From CAVRCT01 sp963719645 (GTDB lineage: Bacteria > Pseudomonadota > Gammaproteobacteria > DSM-16500): a stretch of 64,000 nucleotides of DNA. The translations under genes were made by a program, and so were the position numbers. Under the pieces are notes generated by a model. The model saw only the letters and a list, made by a program, of their open reading frames with translations, was not told the origin of the DNA and searched no databases. Position 1 is the stretch's first letter, and every line of letters begins with the position of its first letter. Below, one piece after another: positions 52,166-61,183 of this stretch. The stretch spans positions 310,001 to 374,000 of the forward strand of contig CAVRCT010000005.1 in NCBI GenBank assembly GCA_963719645.1. Direction: 5' to 3'.

Positions 52166-52990
52166 ATGACACACATATTGAACATCGCGGGTTATAAGTT
52201 TATTACGCTAACAGCGTTAGCGGCACTGCGTTCCCATTTATTGGCGACGGTAACGGATTTGCAATTGAAAGGGACTGTCCTCTTGGGTGAAGAAGGGATT
52301 AATTTAAATTTGGCGGGAACGCGCGAAGCGATTGAAGCATTTAAAACAATTCTCTTGCGTGACATTCGCTTTGCGGAGATGACTTTTCGGCAAAGTTTTT
52401 CAGCCAGTCAACCGTTTAAGCATATGCGCGTTAAGATTAAAAAAGAAATCATTACGTTAAAGCAACCCGACATCAAACCCGAATTCGAAGCAGCGCCTAG
52501 CATTACCCCCGCAGAATTTAAGCAGTGGTTAGATGAAGAGCGTGATATCACCGTATTGGATACGCGCAACGATTACGAAGTGCAATTTGGCACTTTTAAA
52601 AAAGCGGTCAATTTGCAGATTGAAGATTTTAGTCAATTTCCTGAGGCGGCGCAGCAGGTGCCAAAAGATAAACCGATTGTGATGTTTTGCACCGGTGGTA
52701 TTCGTTGTGAAAAAGCGGCTTGGGTGATGTTGAATGCGGGTTATCAGAAAGTGTTTCAATTGCAAGGCGGCATTTTAAATTATTTTGCCGAAGTGGGTGG
52801 AGAGCATTTCCAAGATGAATGTTTTGTCTTCGATCAACGTATCGCGGTGAATCATCAATTACAAGCGAGTGGCACGATACAATGTCATGTTTGCCAAGGG
52901 CCGATTACTCAGCCAATGCAAACTGTGCTGAATGATGTTAGCAAAGCAACTTGTCCTGCGTGTTCAGAATTTAATTTAAGTCAAAGTTAA
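52166..52990 (+). CDS. trhO: tRNA uridine-34 hydroxylase TrhO (rhodanese-like)
   Basis: 274 residues. The N-terminal acylphosphatase-like part includes LKGTVLLGEEGINLNLAGT. The rhodanese domain (about 125-220) has the active-site loop FCTGGIRCEKAAW with its catalytic Cys. The C-terminal Cys cluster (CHVCQGPI ... CPACSEF) is present. The YceA/TrhO family makes ho5U34 in tRNAs, independent of prephenate (family knowledge). Nineteen bases before ppa. Confidence 0.9.
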   Translation: MTHILNIAGYKFITLTALAALRSHLLATVTDLQLKGTVLLGEEGINLNLAGTREAIEAFKTILLRDIRFAEMTFRQSFSASQPFKHMRVKIKKEIITLKQPDIKPEFEAAPSITPAEFKQWLDEERDITVLDTRNDYEVQFGTFKKAVNLQIEDFSQFPEAAQQVPKDKPIVMFCTGGIRCEKAAWVMLNAGYQKVFQLQGGILNYFAEVGGEHFQDECFVFDQRIAVNHQLQASGTIQCHVCQGPITQPMQTVLNDVSKATCPACSEFNLSQS

Positions 52991-53008
52991 TTTATTAAAG
53001 GAAAAATT

Positions 53009-53563
53009 ATGAGTTTAGAACATGTTGATGCTGGTCGTTCCGTGCCAGATGATATTAATGTTGTGATTGAAATTACCTCGCGCGGTGATCCAATCAAATA
53101 TGAATTTGATAAATTAAGCGGCTTGATGATGGTTGATCGTTTTGTCGCGACCAGTATGCAATATCCTTGTGATTATGGGTTTGTTCCTCACACGTTGTCC
53201 GAAGACGGTGATCCTGTTGATGTGTTGGTCGTTGCACCGTTTCCTTTATTACCGGGTGTGGTTATTCGTTGCCGTCCGATTGGCATGTTACGCATGACGG
53301 ATGAATCTGGCTTTGATGCAAAAATATTAGCGGTGCCTGTTGATAAATTAACGCCGCGTTATAAAGATGTGAAGGATCCTGAAGATTTAGGCAAAGATTT
53401 TTTAGCGACGGTTGAGCACTTCTTTAAACACTACAAAGATTTGGAAGCGGGCAAGTGGGTGAAAGTCGATGGTTGGGCATCTGTTGATGCGGCCAAACAA
53501 GAAATTCTCCAAGGTATTGCGCGATTTGACAAAACTAATTTGGTGGCAGCGACGGAAAAATAA
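53009..53563 (+). CDS. ppa: Inorganic pyrophosphatase (family I)
   Basis: 184 residues. The signature DGDPVDVLV (metal-binding Asp triplet) lies at about residues 68-76, with PCDYGFVPHTL before and the basic/acidic RYKDVKDPEDL and HYKDLEAGKWVKVDGW after it. Hydrolyses PPi made by many biosyntheses. The next 250 bases hold two hairpin elements. Confidence 0.96.
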   Translation: MSLEHVDAGRSVPDDINVVIEITSRGDPIKYEFDKLSGLMMVDRFVATSMQYPCDYGFVPHTLSEDGDPVDVLVVAPFPLLPGVVIRCRPIGMLRMTDESGFDAKILAVPVDKLTPRYKDVKDPEDLGKDFLATVEHFFKHYKDLEAGKWVKVDGWASVDAAKQEILQGIARFDKTNLVAATEK

Positions 53564-53578
53564 TGTTTGTCATTGCAA

Positions 53579-53693
53579 GGAATGTTTTGATCTGAGCCGC
53601 GACCGTCAGGGAGCGATCGCCGATGATTTAATTTTCGCCCGTGTTAATTCAAGATACGTGACGCTCCCTGACGGTCGCGGCTCTGTTTGGAAG
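53579..53693. mobile_element. Hairpin MITE family 3, copy D
   Basis: aatgttttgatctgagccgc gaccgtcagggagcg with the exact complement gctccctgacggtcgcggct c. The inner loop differs from copies A-C (cgatgatttaattttcgccc). In tandem with copy E, thirteen bases away. Confidence 0.85.
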
Positions 53694-53706
53694 CGGTTAG
53701 TTGCTA

Positions 53707-53820
53707 GGAATGTTTTGATCTGAGCCGCGACCGTCAGGGAGCGATCGCCGATGATTTTATTTTCGCCTATATTGATTCAGGATGCGTGACACTCCCTGAC
53801 GGTCGTGGCTCTGTTCTGAC
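53707..53820. mobile_element. Hairpin MITE family 3, copy E (encodes a gene C-terminus)
   Basis: Same subtype as copy D, with two arm mismatches. The minus-strand gene that ends at 53757 runs into this element. Confidence 0.85.
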
Positions 53821-55346
53821 GCTACAGATACCTGGCTTGCTGAATGACAACTAGCAGCTTTATCGAATTCATCTGATAAGTCCCGTCTAATATTGCGATG
53901 ATGAGGATCTAGTAGCCTACGTTTTTTAAAATTATCATAGCTGCCATTGCCTGATCCACCCTTAGCTTGTTTGGAATGAGAAGGTAAATCGTTATCCACG
54001 TTGTTTGCAGCACTTGAATAAGTAGGCTCATCATTGTCAGCGCCGCAACAGGGTAAGCAGCAGCGTAATAAATTTATGAATGATATCCAGCAATCTCTCA
54101 ATCGTTGTCCAAGGGATCTTGGAGCTGATACAGTTTGTGGTTTTGCCGCAATCAGAGGCTGCTCAGCATCCCTGCTCGCGCGAGGAGATGAAGTGCTAGT
54201 CTGCTTGTTTGAATCAGGTGCTTTCTCTTCTCCGTCAAAAGAAAAAGAGGGCGTGTTAGATAATACAATATCTCCACGAGCAGGTGTTGGAGGTGCAGAA
54301 GGCGGTAGTTCATCGGCAGATGGAAGCATCTCAATCTCTTTGTGGGAGTTACCAACATTTTTCCGGCTAGGTGGCGGCGTTGCAGAAGCTGCAGCTTGAA
54401 TATTTAATGGCGCGTCTGTTTCTGCTTGCAAATGCTTCGTTGTTGCAACAGAGGATGTTCTTATCGGCGTCATCGAGTGGTTGACTGGATGACCATCAGG
54501 ACGAAAAGCACCTTCATCGTTTTCTTTCGCTTCTTGCGGAAGTTCTGTTTGATCGGTTAATGTGTTTTCTGTGCTTAATAAATCACTATTGTTTTCTATC
54601 GCAGACACATATTCTGAGACAGATGAACGTAGTTGTCCAAGTATTTGATCTTTTTTCTTAGCAGACTCTGGCTGGTTAAGCACGGGAGCTACGTGCTGAG
54701 CAGACTGAGTCATGAGTTTTTCTACCGATTGTTTATACTTTGTAATCTGTGTTATAAGCAACGCCGTACTTTGAGTGTCAACTTCATTGGCGGCAGAAAT
54801 AATAGCAAGATGTCGAGTCATTAATGTTTTATAAAAATGAATCATCACATCACTATTTTCGGTCTGACAAAAATCAATGATCGCTTGCAACTCAAGAATT
54901 CTAGCAAATTTATTTTTAATAAGAACTTCTTGGCGCATGCTAATGTCTGTCGCGAAATAAGCTTTAAGAAGCTCATTGATAACAGCGTGCAGAGATTCAA
55001 ACTCTTTTTCATTTAAAGAAAGATAAAGTTCAACAATACTTTTTGTTGCCAATATTTTCTCTCTTGGAATCAGATCAAGATCATTTTTTTGGTTGGGCGA
55101 TAACATAACATATAAATCAGAATCGGCTTCGGTAATATGTTCAACGAAAGCAGCTATATTTTTTCGGAAAGGAGTACTCTCAGGAATATTGCGTAAAAAT
55201 GCCATTTCGGGATGACCCAAGAGATTGCTAACACGATCTTTATTAGCCGCTTTATAATCTTCTGATGCGTTAGGTTGACTAAGCACAAGGTCGGAAGACT
55301 CAGTCGAGTTTTTGTCAGATTGTGTTGAGCGGGATCCTGATTTCAT
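53757..55346 (-). CDS. Unknown 529-residue Ser/Pro-rich protein (effector-like)
   Basis: No family recognised. Residues about 45-210 form a predicted helical domain (MAFLRNIPESTPFRKNIAAF ... MIHFYKTLMTRHLAIISAAN). The remainder is disordered, rich in Ser, Pro, Asn and Lys, with a short hydrophobic Cys-rich patch (WISFINLLRCCLPCCGAD, about 415-433) that could be lipidated or membrane-associated. The last about 20 codons (from EQSHDRQGVSRIL) come from the hairpin element. Such composition is common in effectors of intracellular bacteria, but no proof of secretion exists. Divergent from the 1029-residue gene. Confidence 0.65.
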   Translation of the reverse strand: MKSGSRSTQSDKNSTESSDLVLSQPNASEDYKAANKDRVSNLLGHPEMAFLRNIPESTPFRKNIAAFVEHITEADSDLYVMLSPNQKNDLDLIPREKILATKSIVELYLSLNEKEFESLHAVINELLKAYFATDISMRQEVLIKNKFARILELQAIIDFCQTENSDVMIHFYKTLMTRHLAIISAANEVDTQSTALLITQITKYKQSVEKLMTQSAQHVAPVLNQPESAKKKDQILGQLRSSVSEYVSAIENNSDLLSTENTLTDQTELPQEAKENDEGAFRPDGHPVNHSMTPIRTSSVATTKHLQAETDAPLNIQAAASATPPPSRKNVGNSHKEIEMLPSADELPPSAPPTPARGDIVLSNTPSFSFDGEEKAPDSNKQTSTSSPRASRDAEQPLIAAKPQTVSAPRSLGQRLRDCWISFINLLRCCLPCCGADNDEPTYSSAANNVDNDLPSHSKQAKGGSGNGSYDNFKKRRLLDPHHRNIRRDLSDEFDKAASCHSASQVSVASEQSHDRQGVSRILNQYRRK

Positions 55347-55567
55347 AGTTGAATCACCCTAAAATTAGTAGTAAGAGCCAATTTATCCGGCAGTTAGCGA
55401 ATAAATACGTTATTTTTATGGGCCTATCATATACCTATTATCTTAAGAAACTCTTAAATCAAGGCTGTCTTTTTTAGCATCTAACTGCAACATTTTACTG
55501 AGAAATCAGATATAATTTAAAATAGAAAACGAAACACTCATTGAAACAAATAAGCAGGTTTTAAATT

Positions 55568-58500
55568 ATGCATTTACGTTATATGCGCCACATTGAAGAT
55601 GTGGAAACAGAAAAATCGAAGAACCCCAACACATCTACTACCTTAGCAAAAATTGTAGAAGATCATTTGTCGCATGATGAGAAGGGCAGTCATCAGGGTC
55701 AAACTGCGGCAAAAAAAATGATTCATCAAATTGTCCGCAATGCTCGTGTAGAGAAGCAAGTGGAGTATGCAGTTGCTAATCTAAGATTACTTGGCAGAGA
55801 TGAAAGCGAGATTACAAGTTTAGAATTAAAACGACAAGAATGGCGAAAACTCCAAGGTGAAGAGCTTAAGCTGCAAGCATCAGAATCTAAGCTTGCAAAC
55901 TTGAAATTGCAAAGGCAAAGAACCCAAGCTAACCTTTCCAGAATGAAACTGCAAAAACAAGATGGTGCAGTTCAAGAAGACAAGAAATTAAAAAGATTAA
56001 AACAAGGCATCAAAACGCTAGAGAAAAAAGTTAAAGAATCGAAGAAAGCACTGCGTGCGCTACAAGCTTTGCGAGACAAATTAAAAAAAGCACTCACAGA
56101 AGAATTGGAACGCCATTATGTAATGTTTTTAAATAATCCGGTCGATAGTGCTTTATGGAAGGAAACAGCAAAAAAAGTTTGCCGTGCTGAAATTCGCAAT
56201 ACGGGCAAAGAAACCAGCATTTGGGATAAAAAAGTAATTAGATTTACACGCTATCCAACCAAGCTAGAAATGCGTGATCTTCTACGCAAAAATGTGGCAA
56301 ATAATTTATTTGTTAAAGATAAAACAACAGGTGCAAATGAAGCGGGCATGTTCGGCGGTGAATATCTCATGTGTTTTGTCGTAGAAGGTGCAGATGGCCA
56401 AGCACCAACATTCCATACCCAGCGTTCGCTGATTAAGCAAGATGCGCCTGCTAAAGATGTTATTGAATATTTTCTCAGCCGTTTTGTAAATCAATTAATC
56501 GGTAATAGTGGCGCCAGCGTTAATCATATTTTTGCGGGCAAAGTGGATCCTGCTACTAATCTTATGACAGATGAGAGAGAAGATGATCTTTTAAAATCCG
56601 GTGATGATGTTTATACGCAATCTATTTACTATGAACCTTTTGACGAGCTTTATCAGGCTGTTTATAAAGCAGAGGGTAGAGAGCCGCCTGCAGATAGACC
56701 TAAGCTACTTGGATGGTTTAATCGATCTCAAGCTTCATTTCTTACTAGCGCCGCCAATATGATTGGCTATCCTCATGACTTTAATGAAGAGGTGGAGTGT
56801 ACTGGGTTGCTGAGACACCATATGTTTAATCCTCAAATGCATTTGAGAAATGGTGGAGATGCTGGGCCTGAGATGAAAGAGAGCGAGTTAAATCCGAAAT
56901 TTAAGGATTTTGTCCTAGGCGATTGTCGTTTTCTCGATTTTCCGCAAGTTATCTTTGCTCCGTCAATGGGCGGCGATTTTGATTCTCATCCTGCGAATTT
57001 AGGCGTTGAATCTGTTTTAGATGAAAAAGGAAGAGAAATACTCGTCTATAAATGTAACTCAAAGGGGTATCTTTTAGCTGAAGTTGATGAGATAAAGGAT
57101 GGCAAGAAGATACAGAAAGATGTGCTGATTATTGATCCAGTGACAAAAAAGCCCATTCATTTGATGGAGCAATATGAAAAAGGAAATGCGAACGATGGCC
57201 GAATTCCTATTATGATGTATAAGATGGAGGGTAAGACGCCAGGTAAGACGCCAGTACTTGATGAAAATAAGAAGCATAAACAAGAAGTCTTGAAAAGACT
57301 CAGACGTATTGACTATGGCGGTGGACTGCGAAGAGCAAGAAGACAAGCGCAATTACCCTATGATGTAGATATGCACTCAAAAGCAGATCATATTTGGGCT
57401 TATTTAGGGTTAGAACCTTTTAATCATAATCTTGACTATGATGCATTATTAAAAATATCACCTTATTTTGCAGATGAGCTGGCTCGCATGGGAATTCGCA
57501 GTGGAAATGTAACCTATGATCATGTTGCAGCCTGGGTACACACTATTCTAGGGGAAACTGTTAAGTTTTACGGTCTTGCGCCCTTGAAGGCCTTTGCTGA
57601 GCGGATGGATAAGCGGAGTTTGGGCTTGAAAAATGTTGATAATGAACAACATCTGCTACAAGTACTGGAGCTTTTTCTGACGCGAAAACTCTATGCGCGT
57701 CAGCTATCTATGTCGCGTTTTGAACTAGAAATTCGCATGAGTTGTGCGACTCACGTCAAAGATGAAAAAATCGTTGCGAATCCAGCGTTAGATGCTCTTA
57801 TTCGAGAGAACCCGACTTATTTTTTAGGTAATCATTTTCATTTTCGACATCCGCGTCAAAAAGAAAAGAGTGTGCCTACTTCTGCAGTGAAAGCTTATGC
57901 GAATTCAATTTTGCAACAAGATAACCAAAAAATATTGGGTTTACTGCGCTCCGATTTTAATCATGTAACAGATATAAAATTGCGAGCCGAAATTTTTATC
58001 GCGCGATTAAACATTTTAGCTCGTTTTATCGATGATGAAAAAGAACGACACCACATGCTTGAAGTAGCCACCTCATTACAATTTTGGCTGAACAAGTATC
58101 GTCGTGTTTTCAAAGATACAAGAAATGTGAGACGAAATAATATTGTCTTTTTGTCTGACACAGCATTTCAGATGATTAACCAAAAATATGATTATTTATT
58201 GAAGCAATCACCTTTGCTGCCAGCAGTAAAAGCTAAGATTAAAGAATTAATGACAATTGATGGCTTTTTTAATTTAGCCAAGAGTTCTGAGCAAGAGCGT
58301 TATGCCAAATCATTTACGAAGACGGCACAGACCAGTGGCAATCGCGTAGCCATTATTGCGCAGGATGAGATGGGTGGCAGAACACCGCCGAAAAAAGTTA
58401 GAAAAGATCCCGCTGTTTATAACCATCGAGCACCTGTTTTCTTTCCGCAGCATGCATTCAGTTATGATAAAAGCCAGATGTCACGTGAGGGCGTGATTGC

Positions 58501-58657
58501 GATATCAGGTCTTTTGGCGACGATGGATAAAGCGACTCAAGCACTTGTTGCGTTAAGCGCTACCTTGGATTTGTTTTTGAAGATTCGTTTGTCGGTGGAA
58601 GATCCAGCGCAACAGCAACAACAGCAACAACATCAGTCGCAGTCACATTCGCATTAA
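55568..58657 (+). CDS. Unknown 1029-residue protein with coiled coil and kinase-loop-like motif
   Basis: A large soluble protein with no recognised family. Residues about 85-190 form a charged coiled coil (LKLQRQRTQANLSRMKLQKQ). The middle region contains LGDCRFLDFP and MGGDFDSHPANLGVE (about 455-480), which resembles the D-x-x-x-x-N catalytic loop of kinase-like and PI-kinase-like folds, followed by ILVYKCNSKG where a DFG-type motif might be expected. The C-terminus is low complexity (QQQQQQQHQSQSHSH). A TATAAT lies about 55 bases upstream. Next to another effector-like gene. A translocated kinase-like effector is possible, unproven. Confidence 0.65.
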   Translation: MHLRYMRHIEDVETEKSKNPNTSTTLAKIVEDHLSHDEKGSHQGQTAAKKMIHQIVRNARVEKQVEYAVANLRLLGRDESEITSLELKRQEWRKLQGEELKLQASESKLANLKLQRQRTQANLSRMKLQKQDGAVQEDKKLKRLKQGIKTLEKKVKESKKALRALQALRDKLKKALTEELERHYVMFLNNPVDSALWKETAKKVCRAEIRNTGKETSIWDKKVIRFTRYPTKLEMRDLLRKNVANNLFVKDKTTGANEAGMFGGEYLMCFVVEGADGQAPTFHTQRSLIKQDAPAKDVIEYFLSRFVNQLIGNSGASVNHIFAGKVDPATNLMTDEREDDLLKSGDDVYTQSIYYEPFDELYQAVYKAEGREPPADRPKLLGWFNRSQASFLTSAANMIGYPHDFNEEVECTGLLRHHMFNPQMHLRNGGDAGPEMKESELNPKFKDFVLGDCRFLDFPQVIFAPSMGGDFDSHPANLGVESVLDEKGREILVYKCNSKGYLLAEVDEIKDGKKIQKDVLIIDPVTKKPIHLMEQYEKGNANDGRIPIMMYKMEGKTPGKTPVLDENKKHKQEVLKRLRRIDYGGGLRRARRQAQLPYDVDMHSKADHIWAYLGLEPFNHNLDYDALLKISPYFADELARMGIRSGNVTYDHVAAWVHTILGETVKFYGLAPLKAFAERMDKRSLGLKNVDNEQHLLQVLELFLTRKLYARQLSMSRFELEIRMSCATHVKDEKIVANPALDALIRENPTYFLGNHFHFRHPRQKEKSVPTSAVKAYANSILQQDNQKILGLLRSDFNHVTDIKLRAEIFIARLNILARFIDDEKERHHMLEVATSLQFWLNKYRRVFKDTRNVRRNNIVFLSDTAFQMINQKYDYLLKQSPLLPAVKAKIKELMTIDGFFNLAKSSEQERYAKSFTKTAQTSGNRVAIIAQDEMGGRTPPKKVRKDPAVYNHRAPVFFPQHAFSYDKSQMSREGVIAISGLLATMDKATQALVALSATLDLFLKIRLSVEDPAQQQQQQQHQSQSHSH

Positions 58658-58689
58658 TTTCTGTTCGGGTAAAATTTTATAGAAATCTT

Positions 58690-58938
58690 TCTCAATCTCA
58701 ATGGCACTAGCTTAAGAACTGTCGTCCCGGAATTTAGTAGCTCTTAACGAGCGCCTTTTGCTCGTTTAGAGCTACTTAATGTCCGGGATCCATCTTCAAT
58801 TTATCGCCCTCTTGCTTTTAACTTATATGCTTTAAGCAAAATGGATCCCGGACATTAACTGGCGCTAAATTCGCAAAAAGCGCTCATTAAGCGCCAGTAA
58901 ATTCCGGGACGACAGTTCTTAAGCTGATGCCATTGAGA
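58690..58938. mobile_element. MITE-like element, family 1 copy B (inverted)
   Basis: Bounded by ctcaatggcactagcttaag aa and its near-complement ttcttaagctgatgccattg ag. The inside is the same as the 6996 element but reversed, with the two hairpin arms and the two ggatcc sites preserved. Both ends are intact here, so this is the better reference copy. Confidence 0.8.
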
Positions 58939-59189
58939 TTGAGGAGGATTTTTATAATTTTTGTCAGCGAAAAGCATACTCCCCACTGTGCCAACGTAAA
59001 TTGTTATCGAAGCTCAGTTAATTTAAAGAACAAAACAAATTCCTCTTTAAGTTTTTCTTAAGAATAAAAGCTTAGAATAACCTCGTTTTCTGCTAACTAT
59101 TCTCTTCATTATGTTTGCAAACGGAGCCTGTTCGGCAAATTATTGCGCGATAATGAAGCGGTTGTTTAAAAAATAAATCATTTTAAAAA
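58939..59189. other. Intergenic stretch
   Basis: AT-rich, without a gene or strong hairpin that I can see. It probably holds the promoter for the small membrane protein gene that follows. Confidence 0.4.
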
Positions 59190-59219
59190 TTGGATATCAC
59201 TGTGTTTAATAAACGAAAT

Positions 59220-59498
59220 ATGAATAAGCGTCATTCTCTCAATGTCATGGAAGCCATTTGTTTGGTTGTTGCGCTTTACATTATCTGCTGTGTGTTAGGC
59301 GGGGACTACATGCCGATTTCAATAAGTTCGGTCTGGTCAAGCTTAACCCTGAGTCATTGGGCACGTCATTGGCACGTGCTGGCAGCCGGTTTGTTACCGG
59401 TTTATGTTGCCTTAATGGTTTTTGGTACAGCAATTGCTAGTCTTTATTTTGGTTCAGCCTTGCATCGCTGGTTGAAGCAATTTATTCATTTTAGATAG
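59220..59498 (+). CDS. Small two-helix membrane protein, unknown
   Basis: 92 residues from ATG 59220 (MNKRHSLNVMEAICLVVALY); a TTG start at 59190 would add ten residues. Two membrane helices (about 10-30 and 55-78), the second followed by a basic LHRWLKQF end. No family recognised. Codon use is like neighbouring genes, so it is probably real. Confidence 0.55.
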   Translation: MNKRHSLNVMEAICLVVALYIICCVLGGDYMPISISSVWSSLTLSHWARHWHVLAAGLLPVYVALMVFGTAIASLYFGSALHRWLKQFIHFR

Positions 59499-59546
59499 GT
59501 TTGCTGGGTTGCTGTCATTGGGTGTTACCAGAGAAAAATTATTTTT

Positions 59547-59676
59547 ATATAAATCCCCCTTGTTCCCCCTTTTCAAAGTGGGAGACCTTCTAAGCAGCTC
59601 TGTGTTTTAACAGTGAAAGCTTTTTAGAAGGTCTCCCACTTTGAAAAAGGGGAACAAGGGGGATTTGTATAAAAGT
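59547..59676. repeat. Palindromic repeat family 2, copy C
   Basis: aaatcccccttgttccccct tttcaaagtgggagacctt pairs with ggtctcccactttgaaaaag gggaacaagggggattt. Inner arms: ctaagcagctctgtg/aagcttt region imperfect. Separates the membrane protein gene from psd. Confidence 0.78.
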
Positions 59677-59706
59677 AATTTTCCTCTCGGGTAAAATAAC
59701 TATTTT

Positions 59707-60555
59707 CTAATCATTTTGCATTCGACCCATCACTTGCCCCATTTTGACAGTGCTATTTGCTTGCAAAGTAGGAGCCCAATTTACTTGATCCTGACCAAAT
59801 AAAACAATCACCGTTGAGCCCATTTCAAAATAGCCTAAATCCTCACCCCGTTTTATCTGAATAGGATACGAATAAAATTCGGTCGTGATTTTGTTTCTCG
59901 GATGAGTGGTCGGCCACATGGTTTTAATCCGGCTGACTAACATCGCACCCACTAAAATAACCGCCATGGTTCCGGCGTCAGTGGCAAAGTAACAGACTAA
60001 TCTTTCATTCCGGGCAAATAAATTCGGCACGGCTTCTGCCGTCAATTGATTCACAGAGAATAATTGGCCGGGAATATAAGTGGATTTGATTAACGTACCG
60101 GTTAACGGCATATGAACCCGGTGATAGTCGCGGGGCGCCAGATAAAGCGTTGCGAATTTACCATTGGCAAATAACGTTGCATCTGCTTCAGTGCCACCCA
60201 ATAATCGAGCAGCGCTGTAATCAAACCCTTTCGCTTGAAAAATAGTATCACCTCGAATATCACCCATTTGACTCACACAGCCATCCACGGGGCTGGCGAT
60301 TTCGCCTAGTCCAGAGGCAATAGGGCGCAGCTCAGGCTTCAAACGACGGGTAAAAAAACTGTTAAACGTAGGGTAGTCGTCCAAATTTTCCAGTAAGGCT
60401 TCGCTCTTATCGACATGATATTTACGGATTAGCCGTTTAATCGCCCAGTTTTTAAACCAGACCCAGCGGCATTCTGCTAACACCCTAATAAAACGGGATA
60501 ATGTTTGTTGTGGACAACAATATTGAAGTAGGATATTAAAGGATTTTGGCATCAT
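59707..60555 (-). CDS. psd: Phosphatidylserine decarboxylase proenzyme
   Basis: 282 residues. The self-cleavage/pyruvoyl site is GST in YFEMGSTVIVLFG (about residue 246; the family consensus is LGST). Earlier blocks DYPTFNSFFTRRLKPELRPI, SPVDGCVSQMG and RDYHRVHMPLTG are typical. Makes phosphatidylethanolamine at the inner membrane. Single gene, divergent from the DUF2909 gene. Confidence 0.95.
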   Translation of the reverse strand: MMPKSFNILLQYCCPQQTLSRFIRVLAECRWVWFKNWAIKRLIRKYHVDKSEALLENLDDYPTFNSFFTRRLKPELRPIASGLGEIASPVDGCVSQMGDIRGDTIFQAKGFDYSAARLLGGTEADATLFANGKFATLYLAPRDYHRVHMPLTGTLIKSTYIPGQLFSVNQLTAEAVPNLFARNERLVCYFATDAGTMAVILVGAMLVSRIKTMWPTTHPRNKITTEFYSYPIQIKRGEDLGYFEMGSTVIVLFGQDQVNWAPTLQANSTVKMGQVMGRMQND

Positions 60556-60642
60556 ACGAATCTAAAGTTCTTAGGTTAAAAAGCGGGTCAGTATACTGGT
60601 TTTTTACGTCCCTGTCGTCATTGAGATAAAAGGAAGCATCTT

Positions 60643-60858
60643 ATGTTAGCGAAAAGTATTATTGTCATTTTCTTGCTTGTGATTCTTTATAGCCTTGGCA
60701 GTGCCCTTTATTATTTAGCCCGCGAAAGCAACGAATCGGACTCCATCAAAGTGGTGAAGGCATTATCTTGGCGGATTGGTCTGTCGTTACTCTTATTTTT
60801 TCTCTTATTTATTGCTTATGCGTTAGGCTGGATCACACCCCATTCGATAGGGAGATAA
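60643..60858 (+). CDS. DUF2909 twin-transmembrane protein
   Basis: 71 residues with two membrane helices (about 5-25 and 45-65) and a charged loop ARESNESDSIKVVKALSWRI. It matches small twin-transmembrane (DUF2909) proteins often found near cytochrome oxidase assembly genes. Two bases before tatA, so cotranscribed. Function unknown. Confidence 0.75.
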   Translation: MLAKSIIVIFLLVILYSLGSALYYLARESNESDSIKVVKALSWRIGLSLLLFFLLFIAYALGWITPHSIGR

Positions 60859-60860
60859 CC

Positions 60861-61025
60861 ATGTTGCGCGGAATGAGTTTTGGTTCGTTATTGCTTATTT
60901 TATTTATTCTTATTGTGTTATTTGGTACGAAACGACTGCGTGAAGCGGGTGGTGATTTAGGCACGGCAGTTAAAAATTTTCGGAAAAGTCTGCAAGGGGA
61001 TGAAGAGACTAAGAAGGAGCCATAA
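60861..61025 (+). CDS. tatA: Sec-independent translocase subunit TatA
   Basis: 54 residues from ATG 60861 after ggagataacc. The N-terminal helix (FGSLLLILFILIVLFGTKRL), the FGTKRL hinge and the amphipathic helix (LGTAVKNFRKSL) are typical; the acidic/Lys tail is short. Pore-forming subunit of the Tat system. The Tat system is expected to export the Rieske protein encoded two genes on. Confidence 0.9.
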   Translation: MLRGMSFGSLLLILFILIVLFGTKRLREAGGDLGTAVKNFRKSLQGDEETKKEP

Positions 61026-61027
61026 AC

Positions 61028-61183
61028 ATGCACATGAGTCTAAGTGAAATATTATTAGTGTTATTGGTCGCGCTGTTGGTATTGAAGCCCGAACAATTAC
61101 CCGATGTCGCGCGCACTCTCGGCAAATGGGCCAGAGTCTTCAAACAATCCATCGATAAAATCAAGCAGGAAATGTTGCAGTGA
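61028..61183 (+). CDS. tatB: TatB-like translocase subunit (short)
   Basis: 51 residues (MHMSLSEILLVLLVALLVLK then PEQLPDVARTLGKWARVFKQ). The Pro-Glu-x-Leu-Pro hinge and the LGKW amphipathic helix identify TatB; E. coli TatB is 171 residues, so the variable tail is missing. Its stop overlaps the GTG start of tatC. Length suggests a minimal form rather than a break, since the frame is clean. Confidence 0.82.
   Translation: MHMSLSEILLVLLVALLVLKPEQLPDVARTLGKWARVFKQSIDKIKQEMLQ

Noticed and set aside
53757..55346. RGS-like domain in the 529-residue protein
   Set aside because: The helix order loosely recalls RGS domains but no diagnostic residues can be aligned by eye.
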